Below the pieces are notes generated by a model. The model did not search any database, was not told the origin of the DNA, and saw only the letters and a list, made by a program, of their open reading frames with translations. Shown here in pieces: positions 44,985 through 56,001 of a stretch of 64,000 nt of DNA. The stretch's first letter is position 1, and each line of letters begins with the position of its first letter. The position numbers and the translations under genes are program-made. The stretch lies in contig CM056878.1 in the NCBI GenBank assembly GCA_029876055.1, forward strand, positions 1,426,001 to 1,490,000, given 5' to 3'. Source of the DNA: Madurella fahalii. Taxonomy: Eukaryota; Ascomycota; Sordariomycetes; Sordariales.

Positions 44985-46738
44985 ATGCCATCAATCGCGC
45001 CCGCGAAGGGCAGATTCAGGGGTGAGCTGGTAAACCAGGTCAGCGAGAGCTCAGACTCAGACTTGGATGCAGTTTCACCAACAACCGAAAGTCAGGATGC
45101 CCCATCAGATTCAGATTCAGGTCCGGACTCAGACTCCCTAGACAGCGCCAGCCCCAGGAAACGGCGTCGCACGTCTCCGGCGCATAGGCCTGCTGATGAT
45201 GATGGTGATGATGATGATGATGACGTTGATGCCGCGCCCAAGGTCATCAAGTCTACATTCAATGTGCCGTCGCGCATAAGGCGCAGCAAACCTCAGGCTG
45301 AAGATGAGGTCGCGGCTGCCAGGCCCCTCGACCTCGAGCGTGAGCCCACGCCACGGGTCACGGCCCCAACGGATGCCAACACCACGTTCGACTCGCTCGG
45401 CGTGCGGCCGTGGCTAGTGCAATCACTGGCCAATATGGCCATCAAGCGGCCCACGGCCATTCAGAGGGAGAGCATACCCATGCTGCTCCAGGGAAGAGAC
45501 TGCATCGGCGGGAGCAGGACCGGTTCGGGTAAGACGGTGGCCTTTGCCGTTCCCATTCTTCAAAAATGGGCCGAGAACCCGTCTGCCATCTTCGGAGTCA
45601 TCCTGACCCCGACGCGGTGAGTGCCTCCCCGGGGCCACTGGCCCGCCCAAGCTTGCCACGTGCTGACCGAGACCGCAGAGAACTTGCTCTTCAGATATAT
45701 GAACAGGTCAAAGCCATCTCCTCGCCACACTCTCTCAAGGCCATCCTCGTGACGGGAGGCTCAGACATGCGGCCACAGGCCATCGCCCTGGCCCAAAGAC
45801 CGCACATTGTCATTGCCACCCCCGGCCGCTTGGCCGACCACATCCGCACATCAGGCGAAGACACGATATGCGGACTCAGGCGCGTTCGCTTTGTTGTCCT
45901 CGACGAAGCCGACAGGCTGCTAGCGGCCAATGGGCCCGGGAGTATGCTCCCGGATGTGGAGGAATGCCTTGGCGCGCTGCCTCCCCCGGCCGAGCGACAG
46001 ACACTCCTGTTCACGGCTACCATCACCCCCCAGGTCATGGCACTGAAGAGCATGCCCCGGCAGCCCGGGCGGGATCCGGTCTTTGTCTGTGAGGTCGACA
46101 CGGAGAAGCTGGCCATCCCGACGACGCTGAACCAGATGCACCTCCAGGTGCCCGTCACGCACCGTGAGCACTACCTGCACATGTTCCTGCTCACGCCGGC
46201 CAACGTGGACAAGTCGATCATCATCTTTTGCAACCGGACGTCGACTGCCGACTTCCTGCACCACCTGCTCCGGCTGCTCGAGCACCGCGTGACGGCGCTG
46301 CATTCCAAGCTCCCGCAGCGACAGAGGATAGACAACCTGGGCCGCTTCCGCGCCTCGGCCGCGCGGATACTGGTGGCCACCGACGTTGCCGCCAGGGGTC
46401 TTGATATCCCCGAAGTCAGTTTGGTTATCAACTATGACATCCCCCGCGACCCAGACGACTACATCCACCGGGTCGGTCGTACGGCTCGTGCCGGGCGGAA
46501 GGGCGATGCTGTGACGTTTGTGGGTCAGCGAGATGTCGACCTTGTGCTGGCTATCGAGCAGCGCGTAGGCAGACAGCTGGAGGCGTGGGAGGAGGAGGGC
46601 GTCAACCTGGAGTCGCGCGTCGTGCGAGACGCGTTGAAGCTGGTTGGCGAGAAGAAGCGAGAAGCGTTGCTGGAAGTAGAGGAGCAGAGAGAGGTGGGCG
46701 GGAAGAGGAAGAGGGGGAAACAGAAGCTTCGGATATGA
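44985..46738 (+). CDS. DBP8: DBP8, DEAD-box RNA helicase of small-subunit ribosome biogenesis
   Basis: There are two exons, 44985-45616 and 45679-46738, with a phase-2 join inside the Ia motif PTRELALQIYEQ. The product is 563 residues. Dbp8 is a nucleolar helicase needed for early 18S rRNA processing, stimulated in yeast by Esf2. The helicase motifs appear in order: Q motif with RPTAIQRESIP, motif I SRTGSGKTVAF, motif Ib TPGRLADH, motif II VLDEADRLL, motif III as FTATIT in place of the common SAT, then FCNRTSTADF, VATDVAARGLDIP and HRVGRTARAGR. The N-terminal 130 residues are acidic and Ser/Asp-rich, longer than in yeast, as is common in filamentous fungi. The C-terminus is basic (KRKRGKQKLRI). 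VNYDIPRDPDDYIHRVGR-type wording and the DRLL segment favour Dbp8 over Rrp3 or Dbp4. Confidence 0.93.
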
Positions 46739-46949
46739 TGGGTTGGCTGTTCGGCGGCTGGTTGGTTGGTGAGTTACTAGCGATCTTGTAGACCGAGTCA
46801 CAAAGGCGCATTCCGATAGACGGATAACCAGCAGACCAGCTGACCATCCAGCCAATCTTTCATAATCAATGGGATGTCATAATCATGCCAAGGCTCGAGC
46901 TTCCCTCAATGTTAAAACTGCAGTGATGTAGTCTTCGGAAACGGCCCGT

Positions 46950-48131
46950 CTATTTCTCATACAGCCCCAACACCTTCACCGCATTACCCCCCATCACCAT
47001 CTCGGCCTCGTCGCTCCCCTCGCCAAAGGCCCTGTTCACCGCCCGAGCATTCAACCTCACACTTTCCCACTCCCCGTCCTCAACCCCCTTCTCGCCTCCC
47101 ACGGGCGGGAAGAAAGGATGGTCCGTTCCAAACATCAACCTCGCCGCGCCTTCTTTACCTCCGCCACTCGCTTCGACCGCCGCCCTTAGCCCCACCTCCG
47201 AGTAAATCACAGCGTCCAGATAAACCTGCTCCCTCAGCACATCCCACACCGTCCTCCGCTTCCCCTCCTTGACGGCCGCGGCAAACTTTTGGTCGTGCAA
47301 CACGCAACTCTCAATCCTCCCCGCCAGGAACGGCAGCGTGCCTCCCGAGTGCGCCAGAATCATTTTCAGCTTGGGGACGGCGTCAAACACCCCGGCGAGG
47401 TACATCCTCGCCACGGCGATGGTCGTCTCCATGGGGAAGCCCAGCGCCAGCGGCAGCACGTGGCCATAGTCGTCCTCGGCGCGGGAGCCGAAGACGGAGT
47501 TGGGGAGGCCGTAGTGCGGGTGCAGAAACACGGGCAGGTTGGACTCGGCCAGGGCGGAGAAGATGGGAAGCATGTTCGGGTCGTCGAGTCCGGAACCGAG
47601 CCCCGAGGTGCCCAGGATGATGCCGCGGCAGTGAGCAAACTTGGGCAGGGAGGTTGTGACGAAGGAGAGGATGGCGGCTAGCGGCGCGGTTAGGGGGAGG
47701 GAGGCGAAGAAGTAGAGACGGCCCGGGTGGGAGGCGCACATGGATTCGAAGGACGTGTTGATCGACGTCGCGATGGGCGATGCTTCGGTGGGCGAGAGGA
47801 AGTCGAGCCAGGGGTTGGCGAGGGAGAGGACCGAGATGGAGATATTGTGCGTGTCCATAAAGGCGAGCTTTTGGGGGAGGGAGGTGAAGTTCTTGGTTAG
47901 GGGCCGGCCGGGGGTGACGGAAGAGGAGCCATCGCGGGCGGCCTTCTCGAGGGAGGGTACTTCAGCTTCGAGGAGGATCAAGCGCGGATCTGGGGAGTTT
48001 GGAAAATTCCGGACAAGGGGGATTGAGGTGCGCGAGGTCAGAATCGAGATGTACTCGGAGGGGTACATGTGCGTGTGGATGTCGACCACGGGCACCTTGT
48101 GTTTGGTAACAGTGTCTTCTGGTTGCGTCAT
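46950..48131 (-). CDS. Isoorotate (uracil-5-carboxylate) decarboxylase
   Basis: One exon of 393 residues. This metal-dependent amidohydrolase releases CO2 from uracil-5-carboxylate to give uracil, the last step of thymine demethylation in fungi. VVDIHTHMYPSEYI holds the first metal ligands, Asp17, His19 and His21. His204 lies in VFLHPHYGLP, a further conserved His in LAHSGGTLPFLAGRIES, and Asp337 in FGTDHPFFPP. Long stretches such as GRIILGTSGLG-like CRGIILGTSGLGSGLDDP and LPLALGFPMETTIAVARMY match what I recall of the fungal enzyme. They separate it from the related aminocarboxymuconate-semialdehyde decarboxylases, the main alternative. The start is the Met just before the conserved domain; an in-frame Met 28 codons upstream is less likely. 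It shares a promoter region with the thymine-7-hydroxylase gene, which makes the assignment much stronger. Confidence 0.93.
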   Translation of the reverse strand: MTQPEDTVTKHKVPVVDIHTHMYPSEYISILTSRTSIPLVRNFPNSPDPRLILLEAEVPSLEKAARDGSSSVTPGRPLTKNFTSLPQKLAFMDTHNISISVLSLANPWLDFLSPTEASPIATSINTSFESMCASHPGRLYFFASLPLTAPLAAILSFVTTSLPKFAHCRGIILGTSGLGSGLDDPNMLPIFSALAESNLPVFLHPHYGLPNSVFGSRAEDDYGHVLPLALGFPMETTIAVARMYLAGVFDAVPKLKMILAHSGGTLPFLAGRIESCVLHDQKFAAAVKEGKRRTVWDVLREQVYLDAVIYSEVGLRAAVEASGGGKEGAARLMFGTDHPFFPPVGGEKGVEDGEWESVRLNARAVNRAFGEGSDEAEMVMGGNAVKVLGLYEK

Positions 48132-48756
48132 TTTAGAACCGGCCCGTGTTGTTTTCTGGCTCTGTTCGAATTGGGAAGGCTGAAGGACCCCTAAAAGTGT
48201 CAAGCAAGTTATCAAGCATGGTATCGCTCAACGGAGCTTGCACGGGTAGGACGGTCCGAGTGTTGGAGCCTCGCCGCCAAGCCGGACAGACTCCGCGACT
48301 CCCCACTTGCCGCTGCGGACGGGACCCCAACCCCGCCTCCAGTGATCGGCATAGTGGAGCGCTTATCCATGTCCAACAGCCGGGTGGGTCTCGATATCAC
48401 GACGGGGAACGAACATCATAGGAAGCGAGAGCAGTTGTCCTGCTTCTGATCCCGAAGGATTCGCTGTCGATCGTCCCCAAGGCCGGCAGTTCACCCATGA
48501 TGCTCTACGCTTGACGGATATAACTTGGCCTTGTCTGCGGTTGAGGTCCTTGGGAGAGGTTCAGGAGAGTTCCGGTAGGTAGCACAGTGTGAGCCATCGA
48601 AGTGCGCAAGTGCAGTAGGCCTGACAACGCATTCAAAGCCTCACTGAGAAACAAAGAGACGTCCGTATCCCTCCCATCGCCGAGCCGGTCCACTGGGCAT
48701 CAGCCGGAACAAGGTGACATCTACCCTGAGAAGCGCAGACAACTACGACTTCAATC
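48132..48756. promoter_or_regulatory. Bidirectional promoter of the thymine demethylation gene pair
   Basis: These 625 bases separate the start codons of the decarboxylase (minus) and the hydroxylase (plus). One HGATAR core, TGATAA on the minus strand at 48214-48209, fits the site read by AreA/NIT2 nitrogen regulators. A single site is weak evidence; co-regulation is inferred from the layout. Confidence 0.6.
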
Positions 48757-49913
48757 ATGGAAAAGGCAGCCGTGCAGGGCGACGGGCTTGTCATCCCGGT
48801 ACCAGCACTCCCTCGTCTGAAGACCCATTAACCGATGCCTAACACCCACAGCTCATCGATTTTTCCAAATTCATCCACGGCGGTGAAGTTGAGAGGCTCG
48901 AGACAGCCAAGGCTATCCTCACGGGCTTCCAAACGGCCGGCTTCATCTACCTCAAGAACATCCCCATCACCGCATCTACCCGCGCCCGTATCTTCGACCT
49001 TTCGTCCAAGTTCTTCAAACTGCCAACCGCAACCAAGAGCTCACTCGCCTGGACCACCCCTGAAGCCAACCGCGGCTACTCGGCTCCAGGCCGCGAGAAA
49101 GTCAGCCTCCTGACCGACGCCAAGGACGTCGACGCCCTACGCCTCTTAATCCCGGATATGAAAGAGTCGTTCGAGATGGGGCCCGACAACGACCCGGCCC
49201 ATCCCAACCACTGGCCCGCAGAAACCAGTACCGAAGCCGAGGCGCTCGGGCTTGCCGGCTTCCGCGAGACCCTGGTGGACTTCTTCCACCAGTGCAACGC
49301 CCTCAACGCGGAGGTGATGCGCGCCATCGCCGTGGGCATGTCGCTGCCGCACGACTTCTTTGACTCGTTTGTCGACGACGGCGACAATACCCTGCGGCTG
49401 TTGCACTACCCGGCTGTGAAGAAGAGCGTGTTCCAGGTCAACCCCGACCAGGTTCGTGCTGGAGAGCATTCCGACTACGGGTCCATCACGCTACTGTTTC
49501 AGGACGAGAGGGGCGGGCTGCAGGTCAAGAGTCCGAATGGGCATTTCGTAGATGCCACGCCTATTGAGGACACTTGCGTGGTGAATGCGGCGGATTTGCT
49601 GGCGAGATGGAGCAATGATACCATCAAGAGTACGGTGCACAGGGTTGTCGAGCCGCCGAGTAAGGAGGGGGATGATGAGGGGGATATGCATCCGCCGAGA
49701 TACAGCGTTGCGTGAGTGTCCTTCGGTTGCTGAGGGAGGTCTTGTTCGCCAAATCGTCCGGACTGACACGATGCCAGGTACTTTTGCAACCCCAACTTCA
49801 AGAGTTTCATTGAGGCTCTCCCTGGGACCTATGCCACGGAGGCAGACAAGAAGTACGAAGGCATCAACAGTGGGGAGTATCTCCTGCAGAGAATAAGGGC
49901 TACTTACTACTGA
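48757..49913 (+). CDS. Thymine-7-hydroxylase (2-oxoglutarate/Fe(II) dioxygenase)
   Basis: There are three exons: 48757-48798, 48852-49711 and 49778-49913. They give 1038 nt, or 345 residues. The enzyme oxidises the methyl group of thymine in three rounds, through 5-hydroxymethyl- and 5-formyluracil, to uracil-5-carboxylate. The first join reads DGLVIPLIDFSKF and the last PRYSVAYFCNPN, both as in known fungal enzymes. The DIOX_N region has GFQTAGFIYLKNIPI and TTPEANRGYSAPGREK. The iron site is His220 and Asp222 in RAGEHSDYGSITLLFQD plus His277 in DTIKSTVHRVVEPP. The 2-oxoglutarate Arg is in PPRYSV, about residue 297. The tail KKYEGINSGEYLLQR is typical. General flavonoid or gibberellin-type oxygenases are the alternative, but the near-continuous match and the neighbour enzyme make this unlikely. 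Confidence 0.95.
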
Positions 49914-50597
49914 TGATTATGGTTGCCGGTTCTTTTTGCTCAAGCTCTGTTGTTTTGCTGCCTTGTTTTCGGTTGGTCATGTCAACAGTGTCCGGTTCGC
50001 GTAGTGATACTAGTCGACCATTGGCAGGTTATTATGCCAGTTCCGCAGAGATTACAGTCGGCGGTGCGGCCGGTAAAGCTCCGGTTCCCAGAACTTGAAT
50101 ATCAGTAGCAGTAGCGGCTGCTGGTGAATCAGGCTGAGAGCTGCTTCTACTCCCTAACCGGGCTCCGTCAATGTCACTCGCAATTCAGGCTGTTAGTACA
50201 GCCAAAATTTCCGCCGCAGATTTTGGCCTCTCGACCACCACCTCTAACAATCCATCTGGCCGAGGTACATCGACTACCGTATGCAGAACTTTAAGCCTTG
50301 GTTGATGTTGAAGGTACTTTGAATCGCCCATTGCCCAGTCCAACCCCCCACCTAAGACTACCGGAGCTTGCGACGCGGTCAGTTGACGAGCATCCCCCGA
50401 ACTTATTAGGTCAGTGCTTCGCTTAATTAAGTCCGCCATCGAATGCGGTTCGACTTGAATGACACTAGATGGGGTAAAACTTTTGCGAGGGTCTACTATG
50501 GTGTGGAAAAGTGGGGCCAGGCAGATCATACCACCAATGGCCAACCCACTTCCCGCACTTCTCTTTCAACCTCCATCAACACCACGAAGCGGCAAGA
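49914..50597. other. Intergenic region between thymine-7-hydroxylase and J-protein gene
   Basis: Tandem genes on the plus strand. It holds the hydroxylase 3' end and the J-protein promoter. A frame in phase with the J protein opens at 50511, but the Met at 50598 fits the domain better. Confidence 0.5.
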
Positions 50598-51530
50598 ATG
50601 GCCGAACAAGACCTAGTCAACTACGCGCGCGATGCCGCCAGTCACGGTGATGATCTATTCGCTCTCTTGGCGACCGACGCCACCGCGTCCGAAGCTGACA
50701 TACGCAGAGCATTTCGGCGCAAGGCTCTCACGGCCCACCCCGACAAGGCCGGTGACGCTTACGATCCAGAGCTCTACGAGCGTCTTGAGCGCGCCCGCGA
50801 TGTGCTCCTTACACCAGAAGCTCGCGAGGCCTACGATAATGGCATGCGAGCCGTCCTGCAGAAGAAGTTGCAGCTGGAGCAAATGTCGCTCAAGAGGCGG
50901 CAGCTGGTCGAAGACCTAGAGCGGAGGGAAGAAGAGGCCAAGCGCGCCAAAATGGAAAGTACGCAGATGCCTGACATGGAGCGGGCTGCCATGGCTGCAA
51001 GGGGGAGGGCTAAGCTGGAGGAGATGAGACGGCTGAGAGAAGAGGCCGAGGTACGCGAGAGGTTGGCGAGAGAGAAGGAGGCGGGCGCCGCGGGTGGCGG
51101 ACCATTTGTGGCGTCGACAGGCGATCCGGGCGCGGCCAGACCAGACCCGAACAACGGGCAGGCGCCAGCGTCTACCGGTGACGACTACGATCAACGCATC
51201 GCCGATCTCGAAAAGCGTTTGAAGGAGAAGCAGCAGCGCAGGGCTGAGAAGGAGCAACGCAAGGCAGAAAAGAAGGCGAAGAAAGATGGGACGCCGTTGG
51301 CGCCACTGTCGCCTGGAAGGGAACACCTAAATAACCCTCCACCACCTCCTACCGCGGCAGTACCACAGGCTGACGAAGAAAAGCGCTCCACGAGCCCGCC
51401 GCCAGCTAACAACCCGCCGCTAACGGGCAGCTTTGCCGCTACCTTGGCGAGGCTGCGGGCTGCCCAGGCGAAGAAGGATGAGGAGAAGAGAAGGAAAGCA
51501 GGACAGGAGGCGCAAACTGCGGGAGCTTGA
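50598..51530 (+). CDS. CWC23: J-domain protein, CWC23/DNAJC17-like (spliceosome-associated)
   Basis: One exon of 310 residues. The J domain comes first: DLFALLATDATASEADIRRA, then FRRKALTAHPDKAG with the HPD tripeptide that activates Hsp70, then ERLERARDVLLTPEAREAYD. A long Glu/Arg/Lys-rich coiled coil follows (KRRQLVEDLERREEEAKRAK), then a Pro/Ala-rich segment, a second charged helix near residues 200-230 and a short conserved-looking tail (FAATLARLRAAQAKKDEE). The same order of an N-terminal J domain and a charged helix right after the YD motif is seen in Cwc23/Cwf23 and DNAJC17, which act in spliceosome disassembly. No RRM is visible, unlike longer members. The family call is therefore probable rather than certain. 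Confidence 0.78.
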   Translation: MAEQDLVNYARDAASHGDDLFALLATDATASEADIRRAFRRKALTAHPDKAGDAYDPELYERLERARDVLLTPEAREAYDNGMRAVLQKKLQLEQMSLKRRQLVEDLERREEEAKRAKMESTQMPDMERAAMAARGRAKLEEMRRLREEAEVRERLAREKEAGAAGGGPFVASTGDPGAARPDPNNGQAPASTGDDYDQRIADLEKRLKEKQQRRAEKEQRKAEKKAKKDGTPLAPLSPGREHLNNPPPPPTAAVPQADEEKRSTSPPPANNPPLTGSFAATLARLRAAQAKKDEEKRRKAGQEAQTAGA

Positions 51531-52042
51531 CTGTGTTATTGTTGCATTATAGACCTATGATACCCCTAACGCTTAGATAATTCAGGCGCCCAGTACAGAT
51601 AAGAATATACCCACTGGCTCATATTTGCCCCATCATAGACCCCCTCGCCGCCAACACTGTAGCTGGCATACTTCGCCTTATCTAAAGGAGGAGATCCGGA
51701 GCGGAGAGAGCCGCCGGGTCCCGACGTAAGCCTCCAGGCACCAGCACCGGAACCGCCAGAAGAGAACTCTAAACCGGAAGAGGAGCAACGAGTGGCTCGC
51801 GGCGGCCGGACGAGGCGAATTCTCTAACTACGCGAAGCGGAGACATGGTCCCGAACGCTACCAAGATCGCTCCCCCATGCACCGGACGAGGCTCCTTAGC
51901 CAACAAGTGGATCTACAACGAGAAGCCAATCGCATCAACACATGAGCTCTAACTAGTATATTACAAGCATTCAGTTTGTACAAACAGTGCACGCCCGCTT
52001 ACATCCTCAGGGGGCAGCTCGGCGTACAATAGGACACCCCCC
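51531..52042. other. Convergent 3' intergenic region
   Basis: This lies between the 3' ends of the J-protein gene and IBA57. No gene was seen. Confidence 0.6.
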
Positions 52043-53284
52043 TCAATGAGGCCCCTCTTTGCTGCTCAACCTTTCCCTCAACCACTCGGGCACAAACGCC
52101 TTGATCTTAGCATTTTGTCCGTCCCCGCCTTCGCCTTCCGCCTTCAACTCCACAATGAACTCATCCTCGGCATTGAACCCTACTCCCCCCGTCTCTCCCG
52201 GCAGCACAACATCAGTCATTATCTCTAGCCTGCACAACGCGAGCCCCAGATTCCCCACCCCCTTCAGCCACTTGCCCGCGCTCCGACCCTTCTTTCCAAC
52301 CCTCCCGATGCTTGCCTCGGCCGGTACCATGTCAGCCGTCACGCCAACACTCTGGTCTACCGCGGGTTGATACTCCAACTTCTCCGGGACTTTGCTACCA
52401 TCAGAAGACGGGTATACGAGGCACGGCAGCACCCGCTTCCGTACCACTCCGCGATGCTCCGTCCGGATGGTCAGCTCCTGCCCTACGTAACACCCCTTGC
52501 GAAAGTCGACGCCGCCCATCAGATCAATGTTGCTCTCGTGTGGCAGGGCCTGTTCGCGGAGTATTTCAGACTGCCCCTCGGGGACGCCAAAGAGGTAGCG
52601 GCGGATGAGGTAGCTTTCCTCAGCAACCCGGGGAAGGTCCAGGTTCGGCGCGGGGTTGCCGCCGGGGCTGCCGAGGGTAATGACGCGGCGGCCTAGCCCT
52701 GGGGCGCGGGTGTCAGACACGGTGATAATGCTCGCATCGGCCGAGGCGGATGGGGGTAGGACCATATTGGCGTCGTCATCGTTCCATGCATGCCATACCC
52801 TCCCCTCGTCTTCGTCCAGCACGCGCACGTCGAACTTGGCGCGCAGCTTGTACCGTTTGATGTGCTTCTGCAGACGCTCCGCCTCAGACGCGTCCACTTC
52901 AACGAGGAAGCTGTTAGTAGGGTCCTTTCGGACATCGGGGTAGATGAAGACGTCGTGAAGGACGCGGCCTTGGGCAGTCAAAAAGGCTGCGTAGAAACCC
53001 GGATCGGTGCGCACGTGCTGTTGTGGGCTGCCGGTAAGGATGTTGGCTGTGATGACTCCTTGTAGGTACTTTGCTGCGTCCGGCCCGGAGACCGAGATCA
53101 GCTTGCGCGAACTCAGAGCGGCGACGCCGGAGCGGGAAAGGCCCGGGGGAGCAGCATGGCGGGGCCCGGAGCGGGAGAAGGCGCGGCGTTGATGCCGAGG
53201 TCCCGGAGCTCCGAGTCCCTGCCGGGCACGGCATCCCTGGCAGGTGAAGGCGCCGGTGAAACTAAGAACCCTCGCCGGCTGCAT
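52043..53284 (-). CDS. IBA57: IBA57/CAF17, mitochondrial Fe-S cluster assembly factor
   Basis: One exon of 413 residues. Iba57 works with Isa1/Isa2 in the mitochondrial matrix to build [4Fe-4S] clusters for aconitase, lipoate synthase and related enzymes. It belongs to the GcvT/YgfZ folate-binding family. LISVSGPDAAKYLQGVITAN opens the domain. AAFLTAQGRVLHDVFIYP and LQKHIKRYKLRAKFDVRV follow. The diagnostic KGCYVGQELTIRTEHRGVVR holds the conserved Cys265 and comes after NIDLMGGVDFR. The first 45 residues are Arg-, Gly- and Pro-rich with no acids, consistent with import. The C-terminal part contains a basic insert (GRVGKKGRSAGKWLKG) before the last strands. True glycine-cleavage T proteins lack the KGCYxGQE motif, so they are excluded. 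Confidence 0.94.
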   Translation of the reverse strand: MQPARVLSFTGAFTCQGCRARQGLGAPGPRHQRRAFSRSGPRHAAPPGLSRSGVAALSSRKLISVSGPDAAKYLQGVITANILTGSPQQHVRTDPGFYAAFLTAQGRVLHDVFIYPDVRKDPTNSFLVEVDASEAERLQKHIKRYKLRAKFDVRVLDEDEGRVWHAWNDDDANMVLPPSASADASIITVSDTRAPGLGRRVITLGSPGGNPAPNLDLPRVAEESYLIRRYLFGVPEGQSEILREQALPHESNIDLMGGVDFRKGCYVGQELTIRTEHRGVVRKRVLPCLVYPSSDGSKVPEKLEYQPAVDQSVGVTADMVPAEASIGRVGKKGRSAGKWLKGVGNLGLALCRLEIMTDVVLPGETGGVGFNAEDEFIVELKAEGEGGDGQNAKIKAFVPEWLRERLSSKEGPH

Positions 53285-55133
53285 CGCAATTCAGTGGGTA
53301 TGCGCAACTAGAGTGAGGGCTTGGCTTGGGTTTGTCAAGAAACTGGGGCCACGTGCCGGAAGCTCGTGGACCTGGCATTCCGCGCGGTGACGTCGATGGA
53401 TGTGCCCGGACGTCGGGTCTTCCATTCGAATCTGTCCGTCTCGGCAGCAATAATTTTGCCGATCGGCATAGCAGGACTCCGCAAGGCCGAGGTGGCCTGT
53501 GCGGTCAGCCTTGTGGCCCCCCGGGTAGATCTTCAAATCTCCGCGTCCGTTTCCCACGCGAACCTCCTCTTCGGCATTAATGTACGCGATACCTCCATCG
53601 GTTTCTGCAAGGAGACGCGTCGGCTCTAACGACAATCCCCGATGCCTTGTCTCCGTTTCTATTCAAGTTAATCTCGCGGGAAACATCCATAACAGTGACC
53701 ATCTAAATTCGAAACTCTGATGGGCCACACGTCGATTCCTAATCCATCCGTCCACCACTACCTCTGGCAAAGAAACCTGTATCACCCGACAGGCCAGCTA
53801 GCGAGCAGAATAGCAATTCCCGCCTTCTGATCTCCCAAGCGTGTAACCTCGAGAGGGCATGAGCATCAGGGTGACAGTGTGATCCCGACATGTCAAGTCA
53901 TCATTTCCCTGCACACTCACTTAACTCCGGGATGGTCCGGGTGGAGCACAAAGCCACATGCAGCTCCTCCGCAATCCGGCGGGGTTCGGGTCGCTGTGTC
54001 AGTTGACTCACGCCGAAATTCCGCCAGTTCTCACCAGAGCTGGCGGGAATAACGGAAACCGGGTTTGGCCTCACGAATCAATCCGCATGACCGTAGCCGA
54101 TGAGTAAACCCGACGGAATTGGCACAGACAGATGGTGTAGAGAGGTCATCAAGCCCAAGCCCGGTTTACAACGGCCCGCAAGGCAACGAAAGTCAAAGTT
54201 GCCTTGGGCAACCATCACGAGATCACCAGATGCCGGCATGGATATCCCGCACGGAACTCACAATCATCGCCTTGCAATACCGTGATCGCATCAGAGAACC
54301 CGTCGTCACAACATACTAACAAAGCAACCTGTGACATTGTGCAAGTCAGACTCACCGCCTTGATGTTATATTCACGTCTGGCCCTTCCCGCCTCTCACTT
54401 GTTATTCTAGACCGTACACTGCCGTCACCCGAAGTGACTTTTTAGCATGTCCCTGCGGTTCTCGGGACGGATCCGCTGATCGGAACGATGTGATTTGGAG
54501 AGGAGAACGGGCAAAGCATCTCGACGTCGCACAAGCGCAACCCCATTCTTACTTCGCAGGTCCCTTGCCCGATGCCGAGACCTTTGTTCAGGGCCCTGCA
54601 TTGTAAAAAACCCTTTCGCATCGTAGCCGATGAGATGGACGGTAAGGAAGTGAGGTCTCAGAGTAGCACCGTTTTCTCTTGCCAAGGCGCCGTTATCGCG
54701 CCTCCTTAGAGGGGGAGGCTGATGATCTTCCGACGTGTTTTGGAATATCATGTCAAATTGCCAACATGCTTGAACAGGGCTTCGTCCTTGCACATGAGTT
54801 TGTTGGAGAGGCCGACCTGCCCGGTCATCCTGTTTCTGTCACCTTTCATGTTTTCCCCTCCCCGCTTATCAAGAGCAACAAACGGTATGTAAGACACGCC
54901 AATGCACCCCAACGAGCGATGCCGTAGAATGGGCGGATCAACTGACAAACTCGCTGTTTCACTCGAGGCCGGCGATCTTAGGCCTGGTGATGCCCCAGAG
55001 TTCCGCTGATGGAGAGCCCTCCACACCTCTTTCCGGGACCTCTGCCGAGTTCCCCACTCATGCCGAGGCTGGACCTTTGAGCGAAGAAAAATAATGTACC
55101 ACGTGGGGAGACTCATGATTTACTCTGCAAGGG

Positions 55134-55156
55134 AAAAATAAATAAATAAATAAAAA
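55134..55156 (+). repeat. (AAAT)n short tandem repeat
   Basis: About five units of AAAT, followed by an A-run. Confidence 0.85.
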
Positions 55157-55987
55157 AGAAGAAACCAAGCCTTCTCAATGCGGTCATAAACTTTGGGCTG
55201 TAATTTCGAATGGCTATTGCCTTGGTTCAAACATCACCCATAGCAGTGTCAGCAAACATCTAACACCACCTCGAAAGAGGTTCGATATTAGTGTCCAGCA
55301 CTGCCCACTTCCACCCGTTTCTGAATAAGGTATTTCGGGCATGGGTCGTGGTGTCGGCTGAAGTTAGGTCAGTCGGGTTTCGGAACAGTCAAGAGGATGA
55401 TTCGCAGAGGGATCTGAGGCTGTCGCTTGTTGGCGTAACGTGCCCTTGCACATCACCAACCCAGGGTACTTTTCCTTGAAGGATGATCACGAATTTAGCC
55501 CCGGTAGTCGATTACGTGTGGCTCTCATCCTGCCCAAACCGACCACGACGGCGGTACCCGCGGATTACCTAAACGAGGTTCCAGGTGTCTGGGATGAGAA
55601 CCGAAGCAACAACTCAGCCACCCTCAGGCAGCATCCGCACTTGCATCAAAATTGCCCAGAACGGGTAGGCGTTGACCTCTGCCAAGGCGCTCGAGTCAGC
55701 CAGAGAAATTAGGCCTCAGCATTTCGCCCTGCACCGTCATGCAGGCATGACAGTGAAGACGCAGTTGCGCCGTCATCGTGTTAAGTTGCGGTGAGGACAG
55801 CAATCTGTGCTTGACTGCCAGCAAAGCGATTTCATGCAGCCCAACAGTACCTAATAGCATGCCGTGCGGTCAATCCATCAAGTCGACAACGGGCCAACCT
55901 GATCTGGCCGCCGTTTTGCAGCAGTGGAGCGTAGCAATTGAAAGAGTTGAAACAGGCCCTCGATCGAAGTCTTAGGCCAGGAAACCT

Positions 55988-56001
55988 CCCCCCCCCCCCC
56001 C
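55988..56001 (+). repeat. Poly-C run followed by GC-rich repeats
   Basis: About fourteen C residues are followed to 56046 by repeated CCCG blocks. On the minus strand this gives four or more G-runs with short loops. Confidence 0.9.

Noticed and set aside
44985..46738. Rrp3 or other DEAD-box helicase instead of DBP8
   Set aside because: The long acidic N-terminus and the order of wording around motifs V-VI fit Dbp8 better. I keep a small doubt, reflected in the confidence.
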